Positions 26,554 to 35,219 of a stretch of DNA of 64,000 nt are shown piece by piece. Made by a program: the position numbers and the translations under genes. The DNA comes from Trichococcus shcherbakoviae. GTDB lineage: Bacteria; Bacillota; Bacilli; Lactobacillales; Aerococcaceae. Position 1 is the stretch's first letter; every line of letters starts with the position of its first letter. The notes below the pieces were generated by a model that saw only the letters and a program-made list of their open reading frames with translations, was not told the origin of the DNA and did no database searches. The stretch is taken from positions 868,001 through 932,000 of the forward strand of contig NZ_OY762653.1 in the NCBI RefSeq assembly GCF_963666195.1, read 5' to 3'.

Positions 26554-27450
26554 ATGGCATACAAAGACCGGATAAAGCCTGAAGTTCTTCGCATATACGA
26601 AATACTGCTCACACGAACCAAGATTTCAAAAGATGCTTACTACTATTTTCTCAACCTAAAAAAAGGATTCGATGGAGAATCTTTGTTTGATGAGTACACA
26701 AAACAATTTAAAATTGATCACCTGTTCCTGAACGACCTTCAGTTGGAAATCAGAAATTCATCATTTCAAATAGATGCTTTGATGATTTCTACCAAAGTGC
26801 TTGTGCTTTATGAAATCAAGAATTTTGAGGGCCTCTATCAATGGGGAAAAGAAAAATTCACAAGAACATCTGGTACTTTTTTGGAAAACCCAACGATGCA
26901 ATTGGAGAAAACGAAGGTTCGTCTGGAACTTTTACTGTTGGAAAAAGGGTATTCATTGAAGGTAGAGGCATATGTCATTTTTGTAAATCCAGAATTCACT
27001 TTGCTAGGAGCACCCAGTGACGCAAATTTTATTCTTCCGAGCCAGATTCTCGGGCATTTTCGAAACATACAGGCTCCAGCTCAACTTAATACTGAACAAA
27101 TTAAACTGGCCGAAATGCTTACAAACCAGCATGACCCGATTTACCTAAGAAAAAACCCGCAATATAATTATTCTGATTTAAACAAAGGCATCATTTGTCC
27201 AGAATGCGGAACCTTATCGAAGATCTATAGCGGTTATTTCCACTCTTGCAACAAATGTGAGAAAAAAGTAAACGTCAAAAAGGCCATACAATCCAGTATC
27301 GAGGATTTTCGCACATTATTCCCGGAAGATAAATTGACATCCAGCCGCATAATGGACTGGTGTGGTTGCGGAAATCAAAAGCGCATTTATAGAATTCTCA
27401 GGCACGACTACCAAATGATAGGAAAAAACCGCGGCAGCTACTACGGCTGA
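26554..27450 (+). CDS. NERD-domain nuclease-related protein with zinc ribbon
   Basis: A 298-residue protein with a NERD (nuclease-related) domain. A restriction-endonuclease-like core is visible as FQIDALMIS near residue 70, giving an Asp, and LVLYEIKNFEG near 87, giving the E-x-K. The C-terminus has a Cys4 ribbon (CPECG...CNKCEKK) and a final CGCGN-YRILRHDYQ helix that may bind DNA. Start ATG 26554 follows GAGGTG; the longer reading through the repeat array is rejected. NERD proteins are inferred to act in DNA processing or defence. It is bracketed by two family A repeat arrays, with lower GC than its neighbours. Confidence 0.85.
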   Translation: MAYKDRIKPEVLRIYEILLTRTKISKDAYYYFLNLKKGFDGESLFDEYTKQFKIDHLFLNDLQLEIRNSSFQIDALMISTKVLVLYEIKNFEGLYQWGKEKFTRTSGTFLENPTMQLEKTKVRLELLLLEKGYSLKVEAYVIFVNPEFTLLGAPSDANFILPSQILGHFRNIQAPAQLNTEQIKLAEMLTNQHDPIYLRKNPQYNYSDLNKGIICPECGTLSKIYSGYFHSCNKCEKKVNVKKAIQSSIEDFRTLFPEDKLTSSRIMDWCGCGNQKRIYRILRHDYQMIGKNRGSYYG

Positions 27451-27474
27451 AGTGAATAAAGATAAAGACTACTG

Positions 27475-27711
27475 ATGTCCAATTCTTCCGGGTTATCGGA
27501 CATTTCGCACTACATTCGTTCTCCGGTTGTCCGATTCTTCCGGATTATCGGACATTCAGCACTGCAGTCGTTCCCTGGTTGTCCGATTCTTCCGGGTTAT
27601 CGGACATTCAGCACTGCAGTCGTTCCCTGGTTGTCCGATTCTTCCGGTTTATCGGACATTCCGCACTACATTCGCTCTCCGGTTGTCCGATTCTTCCGGA
27701 TTATCGGACAA
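27475..27711 (+). repeat. Hairpin repeat array, family A, 5 units of 52 bp
   Basis: Palindromic units start at 27475, 27527, 27579, 27631 and 27683, each exactly 52 bp apart, with 23-bp spacers such as TTCGCACTACATTCGTTC and TCAGCACTGCAGTCGTTC followed by YCYGG. The first unit has a changed left arm (ATGTCCAAT). It starts 24 bp after the NERD stop codon and ends near the terminator of the converging amino-acid transporter operon. Confidence 0.93.
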
Positions 27712-27736
27712 CGCAAGTACCATTAATCCAATAAAG

Positions 27737-27782
27737 ACAAAAAGCCCCCGACTGCAGCGTTATAAGCTGTAAGTCGGGGGCT
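27737..27782 (-). terminator. Terminator of the amino-acid ABC operon
   Basis: On the minus strand AGCCCCCGACTTACAGC ... GCAGTCGGGGGCTTTTTG is a strong GC stem with a T run, 12 bp after the last permease gene. Confidence 0.9.
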
Positions 27783-27792
27783 ATTCATATTG

Positions 27793-28452
27793 TTAAGCAT
27801 GTTCTGCATTGCGCTTGTGCCAGCTTCGGACGACTGCCGAAAGCGTAAAGCAGATGATGAAATACACCAACGCCAGGAAGCCATAGACCAAAAACACTTC
27901 TGAAGTTTTTGTCACTTTTCCGAGAATAACTTGCCCACTTCTTGTGAATTCCATGATCCCCAGCCCGGCAAGGAAAGACGTATCCTTGATGGTTGTGATC
28001 ACTTGAGACAACAACGAAGGGATGATTTTCTTGAAAGCTTGCGGCAGAATGATGTATCTCAAAGTCTGCATGAATGAGAATCCTTGCGAATGCCCAGCTT
28101 CAAATTGCCCTTTCGGTATCGAATTCAATCCGCCGCGCACGATTTCGGCTACAACTGCCGATGTGTACAGGAACAGGGCAAAAGACCCTTTCAAGGTGAT
28201 CGTGCTGCCCGGTATCAAGAATGAACATGAAAGCATCCATAATAATAACGGTGTATTCCGGAAGAGCTCGATGTAGGCACCGGCCAACTTTCCGAAGAAT
28301 TTTTTATCATAATTACGCAACAGACCCAATACCGTACCGAAGATGATTGAAAGGATGACGACACCGACCGAAATCAGCAATGCCAGTTTCAATCCTTCCA
28401 TCATGAACGACACATTCGATGGTGTGAAGACTGTTCTGATTGATTCCATCAT
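27793..28452 (-). CDS. Polar amino-acid ABC transporter permease
   Basis: A 219-residue HisM/GlnP-type permease with about five helices. The motif EIVRGGLNSIPKGQFEAGHSQGFSFMQTLR near residues 105-135 is the conserved EAA-type coupling loop for amino-acid permeases. The start overlaps the upstream permease stop by four bases and follows GAGGTGATGG. It is the last gene of the operon ATPase, binding protein, permease, permease. The likely substrate is glutamine, glutamate or a related polar amino acid, based on family only. Confidence 0.93.
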   Translation of the reverse strand: MMESIRTVFTPSNVSFMMEGLKLALLISVGVVILSIIFGTVLGLLRNYDKKFFGKLAGAYIELFRNTPLLLWMLSCSFLIPGSTITLKGSFALFLYTSAVVAEIVRGGLNSIPKGQFEAGHSQGFSFMQTLRYIILPQAFKKIIPSLLSQVITTIKDTSFLAGLGIMEFTRSGQVILGKVTKTSEVFLVYGFLALVYFIICFTLSAVVRSWHKRNAEHA

Positions 28453-29171
28453 TCCATCACCTCCGGAATATCTACGCCAATGTTGACGACAACCGAATCA
28501 TTGTCTTTCAGTTTTTGCTCGTATTTCCGCGCAAATGTTGCAAGCGGGAAGCAAAGCAGGAAGTAAAGCAAACCGGCTACTGCGTAAGCAGGACCGTAGT
28601 TCAAACTTGAAGAAGCATAAGAATCTGCCACATACATCAGGTCCGCTCCGGCAATGATCGCCAATACGGAAGTATTTTTGATCAAGTTGACGGCTTGATT
28701 GGTCAATGGCGGCAAAATGATTTTGACCATCTGCGGCAAGATGACGTAACGCATTGTTTGGATGTAGTTGAAGCCCTCTGAGTAAGCTGCCTCTTCTTGG
28801 CCTTTCGGAACAGCGAGGATCCCTGCACGAACGACTTCAGCGATGTAGGCACCGTGATATATCCCTACACCGACTACCCCGATTGTAAATTCACTCAAAA
28901 CCAAGCCTGCCATGGCAAGCCCGTTATACATGAAGAAGATTTGGATGAGCAACGGGATATTCTGAAACATTTCTACGTATATTCTGGCAACAGCACGAGG
29001 CAATCGGCCTTTTGCCGTGGACATGGTCCCCACGACAACCCCGATTACCAAAGCCAGCAATAACGCCAACACAGCGACTAGGAGCGTCCGGATAAATCCG
29101 GCTCCAAAGTCGCTGCTGTTTTCAAGAAGGCTTTCCCAACGCCAGAGAGCGAATGGATTGGTACTTCTCAT
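28449..29171 (-). CDS. Polar amino-acid ABC transporter permease
   Basis: A 240-residue HisQ/GlnP-type permease, the second membrane subunit. A conserved loop AEVVRAGILAVPKGQEEAAYSEGFNYIQTMRYVILPQ lies near residues 118-150 (quoted in part as AEVVRAGI and GQEEAAYSEG). The start is taken as ATG 29171, which overlaps the binding-protein stop (TAATG), giving translational coupling; ATG 29189 is an alternative. It would form a heterodimer with the following permease. Confidence 0.92.
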   Translation of the reverse strand: MRSTNPFALWRWESLLENSSDFGAGFIRTLLVAVLALLLALVIGVVVGTMSTAKGRLPRAVARIYVEMFQNIPLLIQIFFMYNGLAMAGLVLSEFTIGVVGVGIYHGAYIAEVVRAGILAVPKGQEEAAYSEGFNYIQTMRYVILPQMVKIILPPLTNQAVNLIKNTSVLAIIAGADLMYVADSYASSSLNYGPAYAVAGLLYFLLCFPLATFARKYEQKLKDNDSVVVNIGVDIPEVME

Positions 29172-30004
29172 TATTCGCCCAAGCCCCACTCTGTAGTCAG
29201 TGCATCAAGAGTGCCGTCTTCTCCCCATGCAGTGATTAATTCATTAACAGATGTTGCCAATTCTGTGTTTGATTTTTTTATCGCAACACCGTAATCTTGC
29301 GTAGCGAAGCGGTCTTTCAGGATTTCAGTTGAATCATCCAAGTAGCCAGCCAAGATGGATCTGTCCACGCTGAATGCGTCCACACGGCCGGAATCCAAAG
29401 CTGCTTTGATTTCTGGGTAAGTCGCGAATTCTGAATAGTTCAAAGTGATGCCGTATTGTTCAGCTTCAGCAGTAATCGCATCGGCTGTTGTCGAGCTTTG
29501 GGCAACCCCGACTGTAGCGCCGTCCATGTCTGCCAATCCTGCATAGCCTTTATCTTTCTTAACCAAAAGGCCGACTGCATCCACGTAGTAAGCATCAGAG
29601 AAGTTATACGTTTCTTTACGTTCCTCTGTTACAGTGAAAGTTGCAATGATCATATCCACTTCGCCGTTATCCAATAATGGACCACGCGTTTTTGCGGTTA
29701 CTGGAACCAATTCGATTGCTTCAGGATCGCCTAAGATTTCTTCAGCGATTTTCTTAGCGATGTCGATTTCAAAGCCTTCGATTTCGTTTGTTTCAGTGTT
29801 TCTTAAACCAAAATTCGGTACATCTTCTTTAACGCCGACTTTCAATACGCCAGCTTCCTTGATTGACTCTACAGTCACTTGACCGGAAGCATCTGTTGCA
29901 GATCCAGCTGCAGAATCTGCTGTATCCGTAGCGTCACTGCCGCACGCACCCAAGAACAATGCAGCTGATAAACATAATGAAACCCATAGATTTTTCTTTT
30001 TCAT
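29171..30004 (-). CDS. Amino-acid ABC transporter substrate-binding lipoprotein
   Basis: A 277-residue lipoprotein of the SBP_bac_3 family. The signal peptide ends with lipobox LFLGAC, Cys about residue 21, then an Asp/Ser/Ala/Thr linker. The mature part shows AGVLKVGVKEDVPNFGLRN, EIEGFEIDIAKKIAEEI and the ligand arginine region (VDMIIATFTVTEERKETY), the classic motif for polar amino acids. It delivers substrate to the two permeases. ATG 30004 follows TAGGAGGAA. It sits 40 bp after the ATPase gene. Confidence 0.94.
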   Translation of the reverse strand: MKKKNLWVSLCLSAALFLGACGSDATDTADSAAGSATDASGQVTVESIKEAGVLKVGVKEDVPNFGLRNTETNEIEGFEIDIAKKIAEEILGDPEAIELVPVTAKTRGPLLDNGEVDMIIATFTVTEERKETYNFSDAYYVDAVGLLVKKDKGYAGLADMDGATVGVAQSSTTADAITAEAEQYGITLNYSEFATYPEIKAALDSGRVDAFSVDRSILAGYLDDSTEILKDRFATQDYGVAIKKSNTELATSVNELITAWGEDGTLDALTTEWGLGE

Positions 30005-30044
30005 ACCAAATTCCTCCTATAATGTTGTATTCCGAAAAGTTCGG

Positions 30045-30767
30045 TTATCTTAAAATTTTACCCAGGAATGCTTTCGTCCGCTCATGTGTCGGATTATCGA
30101 AGAAGTGCTCCGGAGTGCCTTCTTCTACAATCATGCCATCAGCCATAAAGATGACCCGATCAGCAACCTGTCTCGCAAAGCCCATTTCATGCGTCACGAC
30201 AACCATCGTGATGTTCATGCTGGAAAGCTTGATCATGACGTCCAATACTTCCTGAACCGTTTCAGGGTCCAATGCTGAAGTAGGTTCATCGAAAAGAATG
30301 ATTTTTCGCTGTGAGCAAAGCGCTCTTGCAATTGCCACCCTTTGTTGTTGCCCGCCTGAAAGCGTTGAAGGATAAACATTCGCCTTTTCGCGCAAGCCAA
30401 CGATATCCAAATATTCGTAAGCCATTTCTTCCGCTTCTTTTTTGGATTTGCCTTGCAGCTTCATAGGGCCGATTGTCAGGTTCCCTAACACTGTCATATG
30501 TGGATATAGATTAAATTGTTGAAAAACCATTGCAGAGGAATGGCGCACAATATCCAACTTGTTTTTTGTTGTGACTTCTGTGCCATCTATAAAAACTTTT
30601 CCATCTGTAGGTTCTTCGAGGAAATTCATGCAACGCACCGTTGTACTTTTACCGGAACCTGAAGGACCGATAATGACCACTTTTTCCCCTTCGGCAACTT
30701 CCAGGTTGATATCCTTCAACACATGGTTGGCGCCGAAATACTTATTTACGTGCTCTAACTTAATCAA
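30045..30767 (-). CDS. Amino-acid ABC transporter ATP-binding protein (GlnQ type)
   Basis: A 240-residue ATPase. Motifs: Walker [10 protein letters not shown] near residue 34, signature [15 protein letters not shown] near 132, Walker [13 protein letters not shown] near 154, H-loop VVTHEMGFA near 190. I prefer TTG 30767, which gives the usual family start ([15 protein letters not shown]) and follows TTGAGG at good spacing; ATG 30800 has no ribosome site. First gene of the four-gene amino-acid importer operon. Confidence 0.93.
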   Translation of the reverse strand: MIKLEHVNKYFGANHVLKDINLEVAEGEKVVIIGPSGSGKSTTVRCMNFLEEPTDGKVFIDGTEVTTKNKLDIVRHSSAMVFQQFNLYPHMTVLGNLTIGPMKLQGKSKKEAEEMAYEYLDIVGLREKANVYPSTLSGGQQQRVAIARALCSQRKIILFDEPTSALDPETVQEVLDVMIKLSSMNITMVVVTHEMGFARQVADRVIFMADGMIVEEGTPEHFFDNPTHERTKAFLGKILR

Positions 30768-30859
30768 TTTTGCCTCAACCCCTTTTGTGCTCGTCATCAT
30801 ACTACTATTATTTCAAGAGCATGGATTGGATCCTTATCAAGAAAGGACCGCTTCTTATT

Positions 30860-30868
30860 ATTATACCA
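30860..30868 (-). promoter_or_regulatory. Extended -10 promoter of the amino-acid ABC operon
   Basis: On the minus strand TGG-TATAAT, about 93 bp before the ATPase start. The -35 region is weak. The rest of 30869-31236 is AT-rich and holds no gene that I can support. Confidence 0.55.
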
Positions 30869-31236
30869 TTAAGCAAAATTATAATGAAAGCATGATTAAA
30901 AATCAATTAAATTGTTCCGTGAAAATGTCAGGTTTTCTAACATCGATTTCTTGTATGCTAACCTAATCTTTAAAAAAAGCCGTTTTTATGCCTTTTTTAT
31001 GAGAAATACTTCCACAGAACTTGCTTTCATAAAGACAAATCCGCGTAAATGAAACTTATTGAGTAATAAAGCGCCATTAACAATATATTTCCTAACGAAC
31101 AATTTATTGTTAATTCTCATTTCATTTCGCGGTTGTGGACTGGATCAGCCGAAATGGACACATTTCAGTATCTCTTTCAGCAGTTTTTTGATAAAATGAC
31201 TGCAGATGAAAATTCCATGATAAAGGGGTACTTAAT

Positions 31237-32454
31237 TTGCCAGAAAAACACAATAAAATTCTTTCTTCCAAAAACTGGGCACCGCATACGCACCAAGCGC
31301 TGAATGCTGTCATTGCTGCCTACGGGAACCAAAACAGCTCATTCGACCCAGCTGACCCTCCATACGTTGTATTTGATTTCGACAATACTTCCGCCATCAT
31401 GGATATAGAAGATACCTTGATGCTTTACATGTTGCTGCATTTGGATTACCGTTTGACGCCCGATCAGTTCCACGCGATTTTGACTGATGGCCTCGAAAAT
31501 GTCGGTGCAACAGAGGCGACGCTCCTCGATAAGACCAATCCGCTTGCAACTATCGGCAATATCGCTGACGATATCAAATCGGCCTATGCTTGGCTCTATG
31601 ATAACTATGAGGGCTTTCTGCAAGGCGGTACCCTTTCTCTTGAAGAAGCTAAAAAAACTTCTTACTATGAAGAATTCGCCGCAAAAATCCGTCTGTTCTA
31701 CACGGTCATCAACGGCGATTTCAAAAGAAAAGCCGGCTATCCCTGGATGACTTACCTTTTCGCGCAACGCACCAGCGAAGATTTGCGCCAACTTGCTTAC
31801 CAATCCATCTCTTATTGGTTGCAGTACGGCAAATTTGAACGCGTGACCTTGACCAGCCCGGCTGAATTGCCGAGCAAAGCCGGCGTCATCGTATCCCATT
31901 ACGATACAGGCTTGGCGTTCCCTACCGAATTGAAGGAACTTTATCACGTCCTGAAGGCGAACGACATCGTCGTCTATGTCATTTCGGCTTCACCTGTGGA
32001 TGTCGTCCAAGTCGCCGCAACGCATCCGGACTTCGGTTACGGGTTGGACAACGAGCACGTCATCGGCATGTATTACAACAAGGATGAAAACGGCCTGATC
32101 CAACCGTGCATGGAACCCGGCAAAAACATCACCAAAGGCCCAGGCAAAACAGCCGTCATCACGGAACAACTGATGCCGAAGCACAACGAAAAACAGCCGC
32201 TGATACTCTTCGGGGACAGCACCGGCGACTACGATATGATGGTGGAACTGCAGGACGCCAAACTCTGCGTCCTCTTCAACCGCTACATGAACGACGACAC
32301 CCAAAAATTGGCGCGCGAAGCATTCCGCACAATCGAGGACGCAAACCCGCGCATCGTTCTGCAGGGACGCGACGAAAACAAAGGCAGCCTACGCCCTTCC
32401 GAAAAGACAATCCTTCTGGGAACCCAAGAAGAAGTACTGATTCACGAAGCATAA
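31237..32454 (+). CDS. HAD-superfamily hydrolase (phosphatase-like)
   Basis: A 405-residue protein of the HAD phosphatase superfamily. Motif I is VVFDFDNTSAIMD near residues 46-58 with the nucleophile Asp in FDFDNT. Motif II may be VYVISASP near 248, and motif IV is ILFGDSTGDYDMMVEL near 325. The large insertion between motifs I and II forms a cap domain. It resembles the phosphoserine/phosphorylcholine phosphatase-like group (Pfam HAD type 12710). TTG 31237 is used, with AAGGGG seven bases upstream. Substrate unknown. A bidirectional terminator follows. Confidence 0.85.
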   Translation: MPEKHNKILSSKNWAPHTHQALNAVIAAYGNQNSSFDPADPPYVVFDFDNTSAIMDIEDTLMLYMLLHLDYRLTPDQFHAILTDGLENVGATEATLLDKTNPLATIGNIADDIKSAYAWLYDNYEGFLQGGTLSLEEAKKTSYYEEFAAKIRLFYTVINGDFKRKAGYPWMTYLFAQRTSEDLRQLAYQSISYWLQYGKFERVTLTSPAELPSKAGVIVSHYDTGLAFPTELKELYHVLKANDIVVYVISASPVDVVQVAATHPDFGYGLDNEHVIGMYYNKDENGLIQPCMEPGKNITKGPGKTAVITEQLMPKHNEKQPLILFGDSTGDYDMMVELQDAKLCVLFNRYMNDDTQKLAREAFRTIEDANPRIVLQGRDENKGSLRPSEKTILLGTQEEVLIHEA

Positions 32455-32456
32455 AC

Positions 32457-32502
32457 AAAAGAAGCCTCCGCTCAATTTTTATTGGCGGGGCTTCTTTTTT
32501 GG
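32457..32502. terminator. Bidirectional terminator
   Basis: AAAAGAAGCCTCCGC / GCGGGGCTTCTTTTTT stem between two converging genes, the HAD hydrolase and the zinc-ribbon membrane protein. Confidence 0.88.
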
Positions 32503-32913
32503 TTATAGAATGATGCGGGATTCGAATTTTTGATGACAGGTCGGACATTTGACTGTCTTCTTACCGCGTTTGACGGGCAAACGCAATGTCGTCCTGCAGT
32601 TAGGACACTTGCGGAAACGGGCCACTTTGATTTCCTTGAACCTTCTGAACAACAACTTCAGCTTTTTCTGGTTCGGCTGCCACCACTTCAGGAATTTGCG
32701 GTTTTCTTCAGCACGTTTATTGATTTTTTTCGAGTAGACTCGGAACAGCGCCCAGAAGATCAAAAGTTGCGCCACGAAGACCAACACACCCAAGTCTGTC
32801 ATTGCACCCAAAAAGTACAACACCATCCCCAAAATGATCAACGCATTGTAAAGCTGATCCGCGCCGTATCTTCCGCGCATAAAATTCATTATTTTTCTTT
32901 TCAATTTTTCCAA
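32503..32913 (-). CDS. Membrane protein with C-terminal zinc ribbon
   Basis: A 136-residue protein. Two hydrophobic helices lie near residues 24-60 (ALIILGMVLYFLG and LVFVAQLLIFWALF), followed by a basic linker and a Cys4 ribbon CPNCRTTLRLP...CPTCHQKF. The ribbon pattern resembles zinc-finger regions of small membrane proteins in Gram-positives; function unknown. Start TTG 32913 has AAGGGG upstream; the ATG at codon 9 is an alternative. A TGC-TATAAT extended -10 lies at 32999-32991 on the minus strand. Confidence 0.75.
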   Translation of the reverse strand: MEKLKRKIMNFMRGRYGADQLYNALIILGMVLYFLGAMTDLGVLVFVAQLLIFWALFRVYSKKINKRAEENRKFLKWWQPNQKKLKLLFRRFKEIKVARFRKCPNCRTTLRLPVKRGKKTVKCPTCHQKFESRIIL

Positions 32914-33172
32914 TCGGCTTATCCCCTTAGTTCTTCGTTTGCCTGTTCCTAGAGCCGAAAAAACGCTTCAGTAACAAGCACTATTGTTCCATTATAGCAC
33001 AGCACTTGGTTCTAAAAGTTTAAGAATAACCGAATATGGACAGATGACATACGTTAATATGCATTGGATTCTATCGCAGCGAGCAGGAGTGACCGTCCTA
33101 AAAAGATCCTCTATGTCCGATCGGTCTGTTTACACATTTCTTTCCGCAATTCCGAACTTGGTGGCGCTGTGA

Positions 33173-33178
33173 TACAAT
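33173..33178 (+). promoter_or_regulatory. Extended -10 promoter of the 164-aa gene
   Basis: TGA-TACAAT (33170-33178), 35 bp before the start of the hypothetical gene. No clear -35. Confidence 0.4.
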
Positions 33179-33212
33179 TGAAGGAACTATTACAAATGAA
33201 CGGAGATGTATC

Positions 33213-33707
33213 ATGGGTATACGCGACTTTTTCAAAAAAAGGCCTAAAGAAAAGGCTCGGCCTGTTGCCGACGCTTCAGAAGATGCAAACGACGGCGTTG
33301 GCCGAATACTGTTTCAGACACGCTGGAAAAGCAGTGCACTGTTCGCGGATAACAGCCTTATCCAGAAAGTTGCGCAGCACATCATCCTGGAAGATCCCTT
33401 CTGCAAACCGTTCGGAGGTCTTGAGGATGAAGCGATTGCTCGGACAAATCGGCGGATCTACGAATACGAACAAGTCACGACGCTGAACGTGGCCATCAAA
33501 GACGGCAACCTTATGATTGAGGGCCTGTCCCTTGGGAAACTTCCTGAAGAACAGTGGAACGAAATAAGCCCTTATTACGGAAAAAAGGATTTCACCGCAT
33601 TCGTCTATGTCACCGGAGGACGCTACAAAGTCTATTCGGATGATTCAAAAACAGTCGAAACAGCCTATACGCCTTATGATCTGGACATTTTTGTCCAGTT
33701 TGAATGA
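33213..33707 (+). CDS. Hypothetical protein, 164 aa
   Basis: A soluble protein starting MGIRDFFKKRPKEKARP, a basic amphipathic lead, then an acidic linker and a compact domain. A conserved-looking centre is FQTRWKSSALFADNSLIQKVAQHIIL, and the C-terminal half contains YGKKDFTAFVYVTGGRYKVYSDD. No transmembrane helix, signal peptide or familiar motif is visible. ATG 33213 follows CGGAGATG. I do not recognise the family; the phrase pattern suggests a conserved protein of Lactobacillales. A terminator follows directly. Confidence 0.75.
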   Translation: MGIRDFFKKRPKEKARPVADASEDANDGVGRILFQTRWKSSALFADNSLIQKVAQHIILEDPFCKPFGGLEDEAIARTNRRIYEYEQVTTLNVAIKDGNLMIEGLSLGKLPEEQWNEISPYYGKKDFTAFVYVTGGRYKVYSDDSKTVETAYTPYDLDIFVQFE

Positions 33708-33709
33708 AG

Positions 33710-33759
33710 TAAAACAAACAAGGGGCTCTCTCAGTTGAGGGAGCCTCTTGTTTGTTTTA
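33710..33759. terminator. Bidirectional terminator
   Basis: AAAACAAACAAGGGGCTC ... GAGCCTCTTGTTTGTTTT forms a long stem between the converging hypothetical gene and the PHP-domain gene. Confidence 0.88.
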
Positions 33760-33789
33760 TGTGCGGGATGGCAGGCACGCCAGCCCGAT

Positions 33790-34758
33790 TCAGACCACAT
33801 AGAACGGATTGCCAATCACCAACAGCCGATCCTTTTCGCCCTTCGCTTCCCCGTACAATTCCAGCCTCACATACCCCGGTTGGAGCGTAAGCGGAACTTC
33901 CCTTGACTGGTTTTCTTTCAGCTCGATTTCTTTGATGACTTTCTCATTTTGGATGACGACGAGCCGCTCTCCTTTGAAGCCGAAGTTCCGTAATTTCTCC
34001 TGTAAAATCGATTCCAGACTGACATGCATCCGCGCTTCTCCAGTCTGGAGTTCCTGCCCAAGGTGATGAAAACGCTCATTCTGTTCGATCTGCATCTGCA
34101 GCCGCGGACCGAGCGTGATGTAAAAGTTGCCGTTCTCCAGGCTCTCCTTGACGCCGTCCTCAGTCAGCTCCTGCAATCCGATATACGTCAGAGCAGTGTT
34201 GTCCATTTCGCTTTCGATGCGGCGCCAATCACGTCCGGCGCTGCAGGAAATCCGGTGGCCTTTCTTCAGCAAATCTGTCCACATTTCGTATGCCAATCGG
34301 CTCCGGAAGCTTTCGTCCGGATTGACCCGGTTCCATAATTCTATGAAGTCGACGTTGTCGTAATCTTTCACCTGAAATTCCCATCGGCACCCGGTACAGA
34401 TTGGACTGCCAATCGAAAAAGGATGGGCAATGCCTACGATACCGCCACTGCCTTTGATTTCGCTGATGCGGGAATCGATTGTATCCCGATCAGCTTTGCG
34501 CCAATCAATCATCTGCTTCGAACCGATGACCAACATATGGCCTAGGTAGGTCGTCCACTCGATCCCTGGAATGACCAGCATATCGCCCGACCAGTGCCGA
34601 TTATTTTTCCATTCCTCATAAGGCGCGACCGTATTGTGGTCCGTGATCGTCAGGATGTCATAGCCGAAATTCTGGGCGCTTCCCAGCAGTTCCTCAGTCG
34701 TGAAGCCGCCATCGCTGTGATTCGTGTGCGCGTGCAGCTCGATTGCGTAATAGTCCAC
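33790..34758 (-). CDS. CehA/McbA-type PHP-domain metallohydrolase
   Basis: A 322-residue protein with the PHP fold. Metal-binding motifs are HAHTNHSDG at residues 9-17, LTITDHNT near 37-44, an E in PGIEWTTYLGHMLVIG near 63-78, and H in VGIAHPFSIG near 110. PHP proteins of the CehA/McbA class hydrolyse phosphoesters or carbamates; substrate unknown. The C-terminal domain (about residues 225-322) looks like an immunoglobulin-like sandwich. Start is GTG 34758 after AAGGAGG. It overlaps the end of the upstream 116-residue gene by 65 bp. Confidence 0.85.
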   Translation of the reverse strand: MDYYAIELHAHTNHSDGGFTTEELLGSAQNFGYDILTITDHNTVAPYEEWKNNRHWSGDMLVIPGIEWTTYLGHMLVIGSKQMIDWRKADRDTIDSRISEIKGSGGIVGIAHPFSIGSPICTGCRWEFQVKDYDNVDFIELWNRVNPDESFRSRLAYEMWTDLLKKGHRISCSAGRDWRRIESEMDNTALTYIGLQELTEDGVKESLENGNFYITLGPRLQMQIEQNERFHHLGQELQTGEARMHVSLESILQEKLRNFGFKGERLVVIQNEKVIKEIELKENQSREVPLTLQPGYVRLELYGEAKGEKDRLLVIGNPFYVV

Positions 34759-35044
34759 TTAAATTTCCTCCTTGAATCGTCAGTCTGACCTGGTCTTGGT
34801 CCAAGTCAGACAATGCGGATGTTCCCGCAAAAAAGTCAGGGAGCACCTGAGAGATGATGACCAAAGCCTTTTCTCGATCCACACGCTGCGTCGAAAAGGA
34901 AAAGTTTGCATACAGACTCTGATAGGCTTTCGTCAGCACGAACGGAATCTTGTTGTGCCTCTGATGGCCGGCCGGCGTCAAAACCATTTCCTTCTCTACT
35001 ATCGTTTCCATGGACTCTATTCTTGTGTGCATTTGGATCATCAT
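34694..35044 (-). CDS. Hypothetical protein, 116 aa, upstream of the PHP gene
   Basis: A soluble protein starting MMIQMHTRIESMETIVEKEM, with FVLTKAYQSLYANFSFSTQRV and LPDFFAGTSALSDLDQDQVRLTIQGGN. The C-terminal 20 residues (RNRAARAHESQRW) overlap the PHP gene and may be less conserved. ATG 35044 follows GGGAGG. The close coupling suggests a partner of the PHP protein. No family recognised. Confidence 0.6.
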   Translation of the reverse strand: MMIQMHTRIESMETIVEKEMVLTPAGHQRHNKIPFVLTKAYQSLYANFSFSTQRVDREKALVIISQVLPDFFAGTSALSDLDQDQVRLTIQGGNLSGLLRNRAARAHESQRWRLHD

Positions 35045-35080
35045 ATTTCCTCCCTTGGATAATTCTCTATTCACAACCAC

Positions 35081-35116
35081 AAAAAGTGCCTCCTGCTGAT
35101 TAGCTGTGAAAGGCAC
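35081..35116 (-). terminator. Terminator after the GDPD-like gene
   Basis: On the minus strand GTGCCT ... AGGCAC, with an inner CAGCTAATCAGCAG segment, followed by TTTTT. It separates the GDPD-like gene from the PHP pair. Confidence 0.7.
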
Positions 35117-35219
35117 CTATTGCGTGAGTGTGACGGATGCGCAACAACACCGAAAATGAGCATCTCAAAAAAGAAGACCTTCCTGAAACTTCGGTACATC
35201 CGTTTTGGATTGAGGTATT

